Source of the DNA: Amanita rubescens
Taxonomy: Eukaryota; Basidiomycota; Agaricomycetes; Agaricales; Amanitaceae
Length of the DNA stretch: 64,000 nucleotides
Assembly (NCBI GenBank): GCA_015039365.1
Contig: WION01000141.1
Span: forward strand, 1 to 64,000
Direction of reading: 5' to 3'
The notes under the pieces were generated by a model, which saw nothing but the letters and a program-made list of their open reading frames with translations, had not been told where the DNA came from and did not search any database. A program made the position numbers and the translations under genes. Positions 36,532-48,791 of this stretch are shown piece by piece. How positions within the stretch are numbered: position 1 is the first letter of the stretch; the number at the start of each line of letters is the position of its first letter.

Positions 36532-37501
36532 GACGAAAGTGAATGTGAACAAGCTGGTGAACCCTGCCTTTACACACACAGGTGCAGATGTGATTATGTT
36601 ATCTACTGTACTAGGCAGGTTACACGTTACATGTTACACCCCGTTTCTCTTCTAGCAATGATAAGCTTGAGTTAAAACTGGCGGATCTGGGCGTGGAAAC
36701 TGGAAGATATTGAATTGCCTTGACCGACGATTGCAACGATTCAACCCGAGTGCCGCTGCCTTCCGGCGCGTTGTGTTACATAAGTAAACCCATAAATACC
36801 ACTCACACTTACCATCCCAAACCCCTACCTCCCCATTTGTAAATCACCTTCTCAACGTCTTGAGATTACCCTTTGTATACGCATATCAAGCTCCGCTTAA
36901 AGACCCGCCGAGTTGTCACATGCTGATGAGATGAGGTTGGATAAGGTATTTTTAGAATCGCTTATCCATAAAGACCAAAACCAGACTTCGCGACTGGAGC
37001 TGCAGCGCTGGAGATTGAAGTTATTCGCCGCATTTTACAGAAGAACTCCCTTCTGACATCGCTTTGCCCTAGCAATTGACCCCCCGCACTCGAGAGGCGT
37101 ACTGTGATGATCACACGGTATAATGATACCATTCTGGTCGCACTGGTTACAGGGACAACCGCCGAACCACTGATGAAATACCTTACATTTTCCAGCACAT
37201 TTTTTTCGCGATCGCATGGTAGAACATCATTATAGGCTGCAGAAATCCTCAATATATCTCGTCACAAGCAAGAGTAAAGCAAACGGGGAAGACCATCGTC
37301 AGTGGAAACGACGTGGGAGAGAATGACTCAGTTATGCGCCCACAGAAGGTGGTGTACACAGATCAGCATGTCATGCGTTTCTGATTACTTCAGAGTAACT
37401 CTCGTATCTGATACAAGGGGACGCTTTTTTCGGCAATCCAGGCACTGTTATTTCATGGAAGTCCTTACAAAGAGGAGCGGACAATATGTATTCTGGAATA
37501 C
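36532..37501. other. spacer between SDR2 and SDR1
   Basis: Holds the SDR2 promoter and the SDR1 3' flank. A minus-strand Cys-rich open frame (36962-37252) has no supported start or homologue and is not called. AT-rich near 36780-36960. Confidence 0.4.
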
Positions 37502-38662
37502 TTATTTTACGAACCTTCCGCCATTGACAGACATCTACAGTTTAGATATGGGTTAACCGGTCACTTCGAATCCGGAAATTGCAGCTTACCGTTTGTCCTG
37601 AATCAACGCAAAATGTAACGATCAGGTCTGATTCTCGTCATAATACGAATCCTACCGGTTATGAAGTGTGATTCCTTCTTGACCAGGAAAGAAACCAAAT
37701 TAGCAACATCCTCCGGCTTGCCCAAGTAACCCACTGCCGTGTTAGCAGTTTCCTAGATGTTCATGAAAAAAAGCATCACTAAACGGGTTCAACGACGAAC
37801 AGCTTCATCAACGGCCTCTTGGTTCTGCAGGCCAAATCCCTCGGCAAAAATTGCTTTTGCAACCCCCCCTGTGGAAAAATGTAACGACGTTGTAATGTTC
37901 ATTATTGCTTCGCGACTCACACATCGGAGTTTTACCGATGATGCCCGGCGCATATGCGTTAACTGTAATACCGTGTCTTCCAACCTCCTTCGCTGCGCAA
38001 CGGTTAGTGTTCCTGAGCTGAATAAAGAATGTTCTTACCAACGCTAGTAATAAGTCCCCGAACTGCCCACTTCGTTGCGCAATAGAGCGTCGTAAACGGT
38101 TCCCCCGTTTCTCCAGCGACTGAGGAAGCAGCAAGCAGCCGACCGCCGCGGCCTTGTGTTATCATCTTTTCGGCAGCATACCTGAAACACAGGTACGTTC
38201 CACGCACATTGACCGCAAAGATCTTATCAAAGTCATCCACCGTAGCTATGACAGAAAATGTTGAATATTCTCGAATGCGGATATGGAGCAACTGACTCTT
38301 AAGGAACGGTCCGCCATTATAGATTCCAGCGTTAGCGATCATCTAATGGGCTCAAGCTCAGTTTGATACTATACATCAAGAGGAGCGGTAGAACTGACGA
38401 TATCCAGTCCACCAAGCGTTTCGATGGTGGTTTCGACAAGCTTCTTCACATCACTCTCGACAGTGATATCGCCGACTACAACAATGGCTTTCCTCCCCTT
38501 CTTTCTAATATCCTGTGCGAGCGATTCCAGGGCGTTGTTATTCTTTGGAACGTCATGAAGGGCAATATCATAACCATCCTCTGCAAGCCGTGAGACGATA
38601 GCCTTTCCAAGCGCTCCGGCGGAGCCGGTGACAATGGCTATTCCTTTCGACACGGATGCCAT
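37502..38662 (-). CDS. short-chain dehydrogenase/reductase SDR1
   Basis: Eight exons (38399-38662, 38297-38342, 38039-38245, 37921-37992, 37801-37868, 37656-37752, 37590-37597 and 37502-37534) give 264 residues, a normal classical SDR length. It has TGSAGALGKAI (cofactor loop), IANAGIY, Asn116 (FAVNVRGTYLCF), Ser144/Ser145, Tyr158 and Lys162 (YCATK), PGIIGKTPMW and GQTMSVNGGRFV. All catalytic residues are kept. Likely substrate class is small ketones or diketones (acetoin reductase-like), unproven. The seventh exon is only 8 nt and is conserved in SDR2; skipping it would shift the frame. The fifth-exon donor GTTCGT is weak. Confidence 0.88.
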
Positions 38663-39168
38663 GGGAAAGTGGATACGGGTAAGCTGAGTACTAGTGCCAT
38701 AGTCGCCTTTTATACGCCCGCTATCGATCGAGTTTATTCAGACACATTCTCTTGGTGTCCATTTCAGTTGAGTACTCACACGCATATGTCAATCAGAGTG
38801 CTCACGCGCTGGAATCGCTAGCGATTTAAGTATTTTTAGCGGAGCTTATTGAAGACGGCAGCATGAGGATTTCAATCCGAGTGACGTGCGGCACAGTTGT
38901 ACAATGTAGATCCCAAGTCACGGTCCGGTAGCTGTCGTGCAGATGACGAGAGGCATTCTTAAACGTCGACGAGTTGCGTTTACAGACCACGTGTAGAAAG
39001 TATGCATACCATTTGGAAATACTCGCAACGTCATAGCACCGATCAACCGATGTGGGGATATAAAGCTTGGGCACTTGAGCTTAAATCCTTGCACCAACGC
39101 ATACAATTCCACTACGTCTCAGTCTATCCACCCGCCATTCGTTCAAATTACGCATCACACTCTATCCG
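38663..39168. other. divergent intergenic region between SDR1 and the RDS1-like gene
   Basis: About 500 bp with both promoters. A TATA-like GGGATATAAAGC lies at 39054-39065, about 105 nt before the RDS1-like ATG. No gene is supported. Confidence 0.5.
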
Positions 39169-40297
39169 ATGAAACTACTACCCCTTTTCATCCACTCCTT
39201 TGCTTTCTTCATTCCTTTCGCTCGTTCTGTTCCCTTCAAGCGCGACGCTGATTTGGCAAGCGGTAGGTCAAACCGCCTTGACGAGCCACTACTAAACCAG
39301 TTCGTTGTAGATACCGAAATACTCAACTTCGGCCTCGCCATGGAATATCTCCTCTCAGCGGCTTACAGGGACGGACTCGCCAAATATACTAAGCAAGATT
39401 TTGAAAGCGCCGGATTCGGGTCCTTTACGCCTGGGCGTTTATTGGAAATTGCCGATCATGAAGACAGCCACTGTCGAGATTCTGAAGACTGCTGTTTCCG
39501 AAGCGGGGGGATATCCAGTGCCTAAATGCGAATATCAATTGTATTTTCCCTGAAGTACTATATCACAAAAACGCTCTAACCGCAGCTTAGCCTGTACGAT
39601 GGTCCATCTTCATTTATCAAAACTGTCTTCGAACTTGAAGAGACCATGACGTCATGGTATTGCGCCTCCCAGGCGTTTATCAAGCGTAAGGTATGCTTGG
39701 ACGCAGTTGCTTCATTCGCACCCTCACATCAAAGTGAAGGAATATTCTTCAGTCGCTGCGGCCATTCTACCAACAGAGGCGCGTCATAGCGCTTGGCTTA
39801 ACTCGGCACTGAGGAAACAAAACCCATGGAGCACTAGCTTGGAGGTACGCACGTAGCTCATACTAGCGCATTACTGACCACACCGTTTTAGACGCCGTTA
39901 ACGGAAAAACACTGTCTTTTCCGTTGTCTCTGGATACATATCCAATTGTTCCGCTTCATATCCAATTCAACTTGAGGCCTTCCCGAAGTTGGTGTTTACC
40001 TCAAATCTTGTTCCAGGACACATCGTTCAATTCCAAGCTGCGAGCGGAAGTCATGACACAACCGGGAACCCCACATGGATCGCTTTCCTAAACGGGGCAA
40101 GAATACGGTACGCCATGGTCCATCCGAACCAATCGGTTACAATACCCAATGGTCTCAAGGGGACCACATATGCGGTGTGGACTATGGATAATCGAAGGTT
40201 GACGGACGAGAACACCATAGCAGGGCCCAGCACTGGTGACGTTCCCTTTCAATTCAGAAGAAGTGTTAGTGTAAAAGATATTTGTACGATATCGTAA
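39169..40297 (+). pseudogene. ferritin-like (RDS1-type) secreted protein gene with two +1 shifts
   Basis: Four exons (39169-39540, 39591-39690, 39740-39844 and 39892-40297). There is a signal peptide, then a ferritin-like fold: DTEILNFGLAMEYLLSAAYR, a KYTKQDFESAGF block, FELEETMTSWYCASQAFI, AAAILPTEARHSAWLNSAL and a beta-rich C-terminal domain. RDS1-type proteins are stress- and starvation-induced, with unknown activity. Two single-base insertions break the frame, at about 39472 and 39910. Both occur in the same heptamer, CACTGTC, where dropping the T restores the family alignment. Read without recoding, the protein stops at 39525. It could be a pseudogene, a site of assembly errors or, less likely, a recoded gene. 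Confidence 0.7.
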
Positions 40298-42103
40298 CGA
40301 GGATTTTTCGCTCATTGTGAACAACAGAAGGACCTAAACCAGTCCGCATAGAACTGCAATTAAGATCTTTCTGCCCACAGCACGTATATTGCGGCAAGAT
40401 GTGCGCATATATACATCACGTTCCCTAGGCAAAGTGAAGTCAGAAGAAGCCCGAGCTTTACGCGTCTTCTGCTTCTTCCATCTCTTCATCTCATTCCATG
40501 CCGAAGTACGTTTTTGTATTGGTTTTGCCTCAACCAAGCGCAGGCCCCTGTGGACGCGGTAGTTGTGGAAATTTGACATTGCAGTCACCGAAACTATTGA
40601 GATACTGGTGTCTCTAGACGCTATGCTGGCAGCTCACTGAGCGAAGTCGACAAGTGCGTATTGCGAGCAAGATTGATACCAGATTAGCGGCCAACTTGAA
40701 CTTGCGGCCTCTGCCAGATAACTATTATTCTTGATTGATTTAAACCGACAGTTTGCCAGCTAACTTACAACAAAGAAATGAATGTAGTGAAGCAATGGAA
40801 GTGAAGGGCCGACGTGTGACGATGATTGGCTATCGGGCAGCTGAGTTTCAAAGACGTACGTTAGACTCTGTTAGACTCTATCACGTACGCTAACCGCATA
40901 AAGAATGCCGTATATCCGCCGCTGCATTCGAGAATATTGTTGTACGTATCCCCGGTCAATTTTCCACTTACCTTTCATGTAACAATGGTAAGTCCAAAAT
41001 ATTATGTGACGTTCGAGTGAACATTTGACATCCCCGTAGGGCAGATATTCCATGTGATGATAATATAAAGCGTCTATTCATCGTTAACTAAAGGACCATG
41101 CCACAATTCGGTTCAGGCGATCGCTGACGAACACGTTTGTACGCCAGAGCTTCCCAGGAACGTCATCATCGTAATCGGACTCTGAGATTTGAAAGCATAC
41201 GCGATTTTTAATTCTTGAAAAAGATGCAATGCGATGATACGGAGAGTCATGCAAAATTTGGTTTCCCAGAGTTTTAGCGCCAATGCACTCAAGCACATGC
41301 ATTGGTCAAGTTCCCCTTACATCGCCTTCACATACCAAACAGTGAGCCTACCCTTCAGGGAGACGTTATTATATTTGAGACAGGCTCGTCGCACCTACGC
41401 ATACACTCCGCATCCGTCGGCAGCGCGGAATTATCGGTCTCCATTGAAATGGAACAATGGTGGTACACGTTCTTGTGTGTCAAGTTGTTTCACAAGACAC
41501 GAACTTCAAGTTTTATGAACGAGATCGCAGTTTGCCAAAGGTACTAGGCTGCATGTGTATACACGTGTATTATTGAGCTGATCTGTGATCGAGTTATGGC
41601 AGGTTATGGCTAGCTTGCTTCCGTCCAAACATTTGCGGCCTTTTAAAAATTAATCATAAAGGGCTGATCGTTGCTCCTGAAGATTAAACACGTGGATACT
41701 CGATGCTTTAACTTCATACTTGTGGAACGTTGCTGAATGTGTAAGTATTCGATAATCTTCCTTCATATAAATCCTGGAAGACGATGAAAAGGCTAACCTG
41801 GGAGAGACTAACAGGGATAGAACGTATTGAGTTCCACCGTATCTCACCGATCGTTATCATTATCAGTATCAGTATAAACAAGACGAGATATGGGAATAAC
41901 TTTACAGGGTCGGTTCCGTTGGTGATTTGCCCTATTATAGATCTTTGAACCATGGGAAACGGAGATCTCTACGTTAAATTCTGCAAATGATCGACCCTGA
42001 TGATGCATTTAATAATTAAGTAAATCGGTGCACCACCCTAACTTCACTCTCAGCGAATGTCCACTTGACTCCTTCCTTTCGTCCATCGAAAGGCGGTTCT
42101 AGG
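40298..42103. other. 1.8 kb without a supported gene
   Basis: Minus-strand frames at 41084-41302 (ending DRLNRIVAWSFS) and 41714-41953 (hydrophobic) look partly protein-like, but neighbouring exons with good splice sites were not found. Possibly a decayed or unresolved gene. Confidence 0.3.
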
Positions 42104-43369
42104 ATGTCTGAGTCGGGCCTGACTCCTGAACAATATGCAGCAACGGCGGAACATCTGTACGTGCATAATATTCCACTCAACTGCTCCCCTCAGGACGAAC
42201 GCAACCTCAGAATGGTCTTGAAGATGGTTTCATTGTCGGCCTGTGGTGAGCTTGACTATCTTGCCCTTGATCCTCGGGGCCGACATTCTTTTGTTCCTTC
42301 AGTAATGTTGTTCTATGATATAATGCTCACCTTCGCCGATGAGGTTGAGCTTATATGGTCGCAAAGGTTTTCTTTTGTGTCTGTACTTTGGTATCTGGTT
42401 GGTTTTCTACGCTCCGATCCGTAATCTGGGCTAACTTTGATATCAACTGGCGTCAGAACCGCTATGTCACTCCTTTAGGTTACATCATAATCACCGTTTG
42501 TGCGTTGGCGAGTCTGTTTTATTAATGTCCCTAAATTCTTTAATAGCGTTCCATGACCCTTGGAGTAAAAGCGTCTGTGATCGCTACGTTCTCTTTCCCG
42601 AAGCACTAAAAATAATCACGTGCTTTGCAATCGGGGGTAAGAACGGTTGAGTGTGCTGTTCAGCTGTTATTCTGAATTGTGCTTGATTCACAGTAATCTT
42701 CATTCTGCGACTATATGCATTGTACAATAGAAGCATGGTTGTTGTGTCCCTGGGCTGTCTTCTCCTTGCTACAGAACTAGGCGTGAAGATCGTAAGTCAA
42801 TCAATTGCCACACGTGGTCTTTATCAGACTCTTGTTTACGATATGGTTAGTGGGCTTTCACCTGCGGAACTAGCCTACAACTACCGCCAGGTTTGGTTAA
42901 CTTTCTATGGTGACCTTTTGTAAGATTAATGATTCGCACTAGGACTTGTTGGTTGCATTTTGGTGGGAAAGACGAGCCTGTGAGTGACATTTTGATGAAG
43001 GAAGCGAATCTGATTGTGTCCGTCATATAGTCGCTTCGCTTCCACATGGATTTCAGAACTTGTCTTTGGTATTGCTCTGTTTTCTTCTCCAAAGCTACGA
43101 TTCACCTGGCTGTACGATAGATTTAATCGTTTTCTTGGCCACAATTCACCAGGCGATCCTAAACAATTCGGAGATACATAAATCTCAGGGAATTTCGCTC
43201 TTTGATTTGGTCGTCCGCGATGGTACGTTATGCCGAAAATTGTCCGCGCAAATTGATGCTGAGAACGATAGGTGTAATATACTTCGCAATTATCTTCGTA
43301 GCAAATTCCGTTACCGTCTTAATGTTCATCGTCCGTCCTCTTCCATCATACTATATTGACAGGTCCTGA
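42104..43369 (+). CDS. DUF6533 integral membrane protein
   Basis: Ten exons (42104-42245, 42303-42397, 42457-42499, 42547-42636, 42694-42791, 42891-42909, 42943-42979, 43031-43068, 43121-43222 and 43272-43369) sum to 762 nt, 253 residues. The N-terminal DUF6533 signature is FYDIMLTFADEVELIWSQ. It is followed by hydrophobic segments (VSVLWYL; YIIITV; IFILRLYALYNRS; LGCLLLATELGVKI; LVGCILVGK; DLIVFLATIHQAI; IYFAIIFVANSVTVLM) consistent with about seven membrane spans. The family is expanded in agaricomycetes and its function is unknown. The sixth and seventh exons are very small (19 and 37 nt), but they restore the LTFYG-LVGCIL join. The C terminus is short for the family. Confidence 0.8.
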
Positions 43370-43970
43370 TACTCCGTTTTTAGTTCGCACCTGTGAGTTT
43401 TTGTTGAATCAAATAGAAGTTCATTAATCCGCGAGATATAGGAAGACCTTAAAGCTATAAACGCAAGCTTCAGTACACTGTACGTTTCCCTGTGGCGAAC
43501 CACGAAATACTTATTGAACTACAAAATCATAGTATCACGAGTCTGATGGTGTCGCGTCTGATTTTAAACCTTCGATCCGTAGTTGAGTCGACATATGAGC
43601 AAGACCATACTTTTGACCTCCGACTACAATGAACAGTAAGTGAAGATGATTCTTTTTCGGGAGCTGGACTGACATTGTCGCAAAGTCAAATCGGCAGCAC
43701 CGGGAGTCTGAACACGACAAGTCGTCATCGTAGGATGTCGTCGATTGCGAGTGGTGAAGCCACACTGATCTGATCAGACAGCTTAATATGTATCGTACTA
43801 CCAGTAGTAATTTTTGAAATGTGAAGCCATGTTGAACGTGCGCAGTCCCAATGACCGAGTTGACTTTGGCTGATTATAAATTTGTTAACATCTGAGCCGC
43901 CTGATAAATATAATCAAATAATGACTTGGACAAAACCTCGGCACCGTCCCTACCTTAAGAAAACTCTACA
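43370..43970. other. intergenic region, nothing recognised
   Basis: Contains the downstream part of the DUF6533 gene and the eIF3g promoter. A short minus-strand frame (43535-43765) has no support. Confidence 0.4.
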
Positions 43971-45159
43971 ATGGCTTCATCGTAAGTGTTATCCCAATGA
44001 AAAACCGCATCGGCACTGAATACTGAAGATAGAATACCCAAAACCTCTTGGGCAGACGACGTTGATGATCTTGGTGCTCCAGCCTCCAAATTTCTCACAT
44101 GACGGGAAAATCTGATAATAGTGCCTCTTTAGTCCAAGGCAAAGTCGAGGATTACGTCGATGAAAACGAGATCAGAACGACTGTTGAGTATGCCATAAAT
44201 GACGAGGGGAAAAAAGTGAAGGTATGAAAATTATACGAATCAAAGTTCACGTTGATTTGACGGTCTCCCAGATCACTCGCCGTATCCGACGCGTGCTGCA
44301 AAAATCCATAGTTGAGCATGCTGTTGCCGAGCGTCAAAAATGGGCGAAGTTCGGAAAAGAGAAAGGAAACAAACCAGGCCCGGATCGGGCTACGACGACC
44401 GTCGGAGAAGAGGTTACCCTGAAGTTGAGTGCCGGTAATAAAGTGAGTTTTTCCTTCATTTCGTTTTCTCATCTCTTTACCTCACGCGCATACTCCATAG
44501 TCGCAAGAACCCGAGCCAAGTCCAGAAGATAATGTAAAAGCACGGTTAGCAAAAGCAGGGGCAGGAAAAGTCGTCTGCAGGGTATGCAAGGGGGACCATT
44601 TTACGGCAAGATGTCCTTACAAGGACAAGCTTGCTGGGCTAGAGTCTTCGAGTGAGTACCTGAGACATTCCTTGATCGCGACCTAACTGTCTGACACATA
44701 GTTCTAGACGACGACCTCGGTGGTGCAAGCGATACCGCGCCGGCTCCTGCTGGCCCTGCGCCAAGCACGACAGGGAAGTATGTCCCACCATCCATGCGTG
44801 CCGGCGCCTCGCGCACAGGAGAATCTATGCGCGGCGCTGGAAACCGGGAAGACCTGCCAACACTCCGTGTTACCAATATCTCCGAGGATACCCAGGAAAG
44901 CGACTTGCGTGAACTGTTTGGTATGTTTGGACGAGTTGCGAGAGTCTATGTGGGTAGGGATCGGGAGACGGGCGCTGGAAAGGGATTTGCGTTTGTCAGC
45001 TTTGAAGATCGTGCTGCTGCTGAAAAGGCACAAGAAAAGGTGAACGGAAAAGGTTACGATAATCTTATTTTGAGTGTACAATGGAGTCGTGAGTCCTTTT
45101 TTGTTTCTCTTCCCGTAGTTCACTACTCATTGCCGCCAGAACCCCGGCCAGGACAGTAG
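43971..45159 (+). CDS. tif35: translation initiation factor eIF3 subunit G
   Basis: Seven exons (43971-43981, 44033-44073, 44133-44221, 44272-44442, 44501-44651, 44702-45088 and 45140-45159) give 289 residues. The N terminus has KTSWADDVDDL. The eIF3g core follows (ITRRIRRVLQKSIVEHAVAERQKWAKFG, GNKPGPDRATTTVGEE) with a zinc-knuckle-like CRVCKGDHFTARCPY. Then come a Gly/Ala/Pro linker with KYVPPSMRAG and a C-terminal RRM with RNP2 (LRVTNI) and RNP1 (GKGFAFVSF). The protein is part of the cytoplasmic eIF3 complex, acting in scanning and reinitiation. The first exon is 11 nt and the last 20 nt; the final splice gives Gln-Pro-Arg-Pro-Gly-Gln. Confidence 0.96.
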
Positions 45160-45732
45160 ATCCTGTGTTATGTACTGTTAGGTCGCACTAACTGCATGTT
45201 CTTCCTTGAATGCTGCATTTGATCAGTTTGGCTGCTTCCCAACAGAAGCTTGCCAAACAGCCTCCCGATTCCAGCAAAAAGATCATAAGCCTCAATTTGT
45301 CAATCACAAAGCATTTCTCATCTAACGAAAGTTGACCCCCTCGTCTCCGTAAAATGCATGAACAGCGAATGAAAGATCACGGATCAAGGACTGCCCAAAA
45401 GGCAGCCGTGCAGTGGAAAACGAGGGGTCTTTATAGTAAGGTACCATAGCAGAGCACGCAATAGGCGCATGCATGTCAACCATCTTGCCGTTGAGCCCCC
45501 GGCTTTTAGCGAGTTTAGTGTGGCGCTAGGGCAGGCGGTATTTCAAGTTAAATTATGACGAGAAGATAACTTTCCATAGATTGACCCGCTAAAATAATCT
45601 TCACGGATTATGTTACGTAGAACAGGCCATTGTCGCAAGAGCTCGAAAAACAAAAGGGGAATGACGAAAGCAACTAAATGCACAGAGATTCGAAGTCCGT
45701 TAAAATCGACGTATTAGTTACCGGGACTGCTG
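45160..45732. other. convergent intergenic region
   Basis: Lies between the 3' ends of eIF3g (plus) and the oxygenase (minus), so it contains two terminators and no promoters. No coding signal was seen. Confidence 0.5.
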
Positions 45733-47274
45733 CTATGCATGATTATCATACAATGCAGCTTGGAATCGACTTTTGACATATTCTCCAGCTGTCACGACTT
45801 CATACTTAGCAGGTCTAGTTTCGGAAACACAACTGGGGATAGCCTACCAGAATGAGAATAGAATGATAAAAAAATTAACAAACGCTTACCTCTAATCTCA
45901 CATTGTAATCGGTTCCAAAGAATAAGGGGATCGAATATCGATGGACTCCGCTTCTGTTGGTGACACGATGGATCGTAGACTTGAAAACATCATCTGTGGT
46001 ATTCATGACTCACGATTTTTATGTGGTGCATGAGAAAAACCTACTTGTCCACCGTGCAAACTGATCACCAAGGCTACGGGATCAGCGTCATTTAATCGCA
46101 AAGTCGAGGACGGGAGATGGCGGCCTACTTTACGACCAACGTCCCATCAACAGATGGTGCATTAACCCACTGATGAACTGCATTGAGGACCTGCAGGGCT
46201 TGTATCCCGGGTTCTTGCCATAAGATGGTGAAACACTAAGCGATTCAGCAAAAAGAGCGATGAAGCCATGCTGGACTTGCCTGCCAACTAAAATAGTTTC
46301 GGTCAGAGTCTAGAAATGTGCAGAATAAAAACAGACTCGGTGTGCGCCCCGATTCCCATTACGCGGTCATCAACTTGCCCTGTTTGAGGAGGATAATGTT
46401 GGACGCCCATTATCGCAGCAGCATGCTTCGTCTGTGTAAAGATCAGTAAATGAAACCTACTGATATCCTGTGGACTAACTAGCCTTGTCCTGGAAAAACT
46501 CTTCAGGCAATTCCAAAGCAAGGGCGAAGAGAGGGAACATGAGTCTTCCCAAATGGACGGCTGCACGACTAGAGAACTGAGATTGTATATTGCGATAGAT
46601 GTCAGTTGTGTGCACGCACTAGTATTTAAGAACGGCTTCGCGGAATTCAGGAGCTTCTGATTTGGGCGGCCATACGTTTGTACCCGACATGGGGCCATCA
46701 ATGTTCTCTCCTCTTGCACCCTCATCATCGATTAACTCCTCCCAGCCGAACTCAAAACTCTCGCGCAGGTCCCCTGCGTTATCGGGATCGACGTTCCAAC
46801 CTAAAACTGGGGTGTAACCCCTGAAATTTGGAGTTTTCTTTTTATCGAGCTGAGAACCATTGAACGAGGGCTTCCATAGTACATTTATGTAAACACATTA
46901 CCTCCATTTTCGTCTCGATGGGAAGAGCGAAGAACTTCTTGACTCCTTCTAAAGCTTCATTGATAACATCGGCTGGTATACCGTGATTCTTTACTGCAAG
47001 TTTTCAGATGGGACTTGTAGGGGAATCGCAACCTATCGTGTACCATAGAAAAATCCGACGTTTATGCAAGCATCTCTTATCTCTTTCGCAAGTGCCTGTC
47101 TTAGACTATCATCTGAGCCCTTGATATTTGCCAAATCGCTGTATAGGCGCCAAACGGCGTGATGAAGATTGATACCAATATTTCGCACCTAGAATGGACT
47201 GACATTACCGGGATCTTACTGAAGGAGATGGACTGCGCGTCCGAGGCTTCCTTTTCCTGCAGGATAGACGCCAT
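45733..47274 (-). CDS. isopenicillin-N-synthase-like 2-oxoglutarate/Fe(II) oxygenase
   Basis: Eleven exons (47204-47274, 47044-47138, 46902-46993, 46620-46849, 46484-46568, 46337-46431, 46281-46287, 46129-46235, 46045-46073, 45890-45993 and 45733-45843) give 341 residues. An N-terminal DIOX_N region (IPVIDLANIKG; IRDACINVGFFYVKNHGIP) is followed by the jelly-roll core. Iron ligands are His221 and Asp223 (AHTDWQCF) and His279 (TIHRV). Arg289 and Ser291 (RYS) bind 2-oxoglutarate. The seventh exon is only 7 nt (TTGGCAG); it supplies the last base of Asp223 plus Trp-Gln, and is followed by a GC-AG intron. Another intron (46432-46483) appears to use a GCTAGT donor. The substrate is unknown; fungal members act in secondary metabolism or detoxification. 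Confidence 0.88.
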
Positions 47275-47874
47275 ACAGCTGGTACTACGGTAGCCAAAGT
47301 GGAGGATCAAACTACCCGTGACGTCACGGTGTCCTCCAGTCGGAGTCAACGGAGTTGCAATCATCGGTATAGCTATTTTTCGGGATTATCATAAGGTATG
47401 ATATATGACCCCCCCTAGCTTTCAAACTCATGACATTCCGCACCGTAGGCATGGACGCGCTGAGTCAGATAAATTTCAAATTGCTGATAAAAGTTGCATT
47501 GCTAACTAAAGCACAGCCCAGTAAGCCATTTTGACCGATAGCTATGACCAGCATTGACCTCCCAAATGAGGCACACACATACACCACTTTACGGCTTTGC
47601 GGCACGAGGCCAAAGCAGTGCCGCGGCAAGCTTAAGCGGCCCCTAGCGCGGCCGGGGGAGCTGAGAGGCCACCATGAAAGGCCAGCATGCAGAGTCAAAC
47701 GTGGCGCACAAGGACAAAGAATCGCACGCGTCCAGGCCTGCAACTATCGCCACCTAATTATAAACCAGTGTGGCCACCTCCGCTTTGCAGAGCCCAGGGA
47801 AAGACGCTTTCTAACAATATAAGATGACCACCGTCGCGAACTACACCCAAATCCGGACTACGGCTCAAGCTTAG
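47275..47874. other. divergent intergenic region
   Basis: About 600 bp between the oxygenase and the hypothetical gene to the right. No motif could be assigned. Confidence 0.4.
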
Positions 47875-48791
47875 ATGAAAAGAAGGTCTCGAGGGGTCAA
47901 TCGCCGTACCGCTCGGCGATTTAAGTCCCATCCCAAGCTATACAAGCATGACACTGGCGTTGTTATCCTCATCACCCCATCCGCGACGGGGAAGGGAATA
48001 CACAAACGTTGGAAATACTCCGAACAGTGCTTGAATATGCGTCAAACGATCCCGGCTGAGCGGGGTTCAACAAGGCGCCCGTTGACGCGCGAATTGACAT
48101 TGCATGTCGACGGCGCGTTCACTGGCATGTTTAATCGCTCTCTCTCGTCCATTGGAGCAAACCTGAAAGCGGAAACTCATACAACAGATAGGTTGGTCAA
48201 CGGTGTATTTGGCTAATGTTTCATGACTCACCGTTGTGCAGCAGTTCAACACCACATCTCGAGAATATTACAACCATAGCAAGCGATGAGGATATGCCCA
48301 GAACACCCGAACAAACTAGCTTTCCTCTACGGTACACAGTCTCGCGTCCAAGGGAAACGGAGGAAGAGATAGCCATCAAAGAGCTGAAGATAGAGCAACA
48401 GATAGAGGATACGTTCATGGTTCAGTGGCAGAAGATGCTTGAGCAACGAGAGACCGCTATGCGTTCCATCAGGCATTGGATCCGAAAGGGCAGGCCTAAG
48501 TACGATGCATCGAGCGGCACCGACGAGGAAGATACGAAGGGTGAGGACATGGAGACGGCCAACAACGCGGATACGCCAACTATAGAGCTTGGAATGAGCG
48601 AAGGGCAGAAGGGGGAACCCAGAAAGGTGAAGTTGCGCAGGTGTCCTCTCGGACCTTGTGGCACAATCATCGTTGAGGATCCGTACGAGCGTGGAGAACG
48701 CAATTCGCCTCCGCCTGTGTATCCTGCAGAATGGGTGGCCAGGAAACTCGCTGGGCGAGCATCTACGGAGAGCATCGAGAGTAGGAATTAA
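47875..48791 (+). CDS. hypothetical protein
   Basis: Two exons (47875-48191 and 48242-48791) with a GT-AG intron give 288 residues. The first exon is basic (KRRSRGVNRRTARRFK). The second has a charged helical part (EEEIAIKELKIEQQIEDTF; WQKMLEQRETAMRSIRHWIRKG), an acidic middle and a Pro-rich tail ending VYPAEWVARKLAGRAS. No family was recognised. The second exon is better supported than the first; an internal start at the ATG at 48294 would give a shorter acidic protein. No membrane segment or signal peptide is visible. Confidence 0.45.

Noticed and set aside
36962..37252. Cysteine-rich small protein on the minus strand
   Set aside because: No credible start, conserved spacing or splice support; it lies in the 3' flank shared by the SDR duplication.
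37801..37983. Use of a GTAAAA donor at 37930-37935 in SDR1
   Set aside because: The downstream GTGAGT donor (37915-37920) gives PGIIGKTPMW, matching SDR2 and the family, and keeps the frame.
41084..41302. Possible last exon of a minus-strand gene ending in RIVAWSFS
   Set aside because: No upstream exon with acceptable splice sites could be joined; kept only as a note for the gene-poor region.
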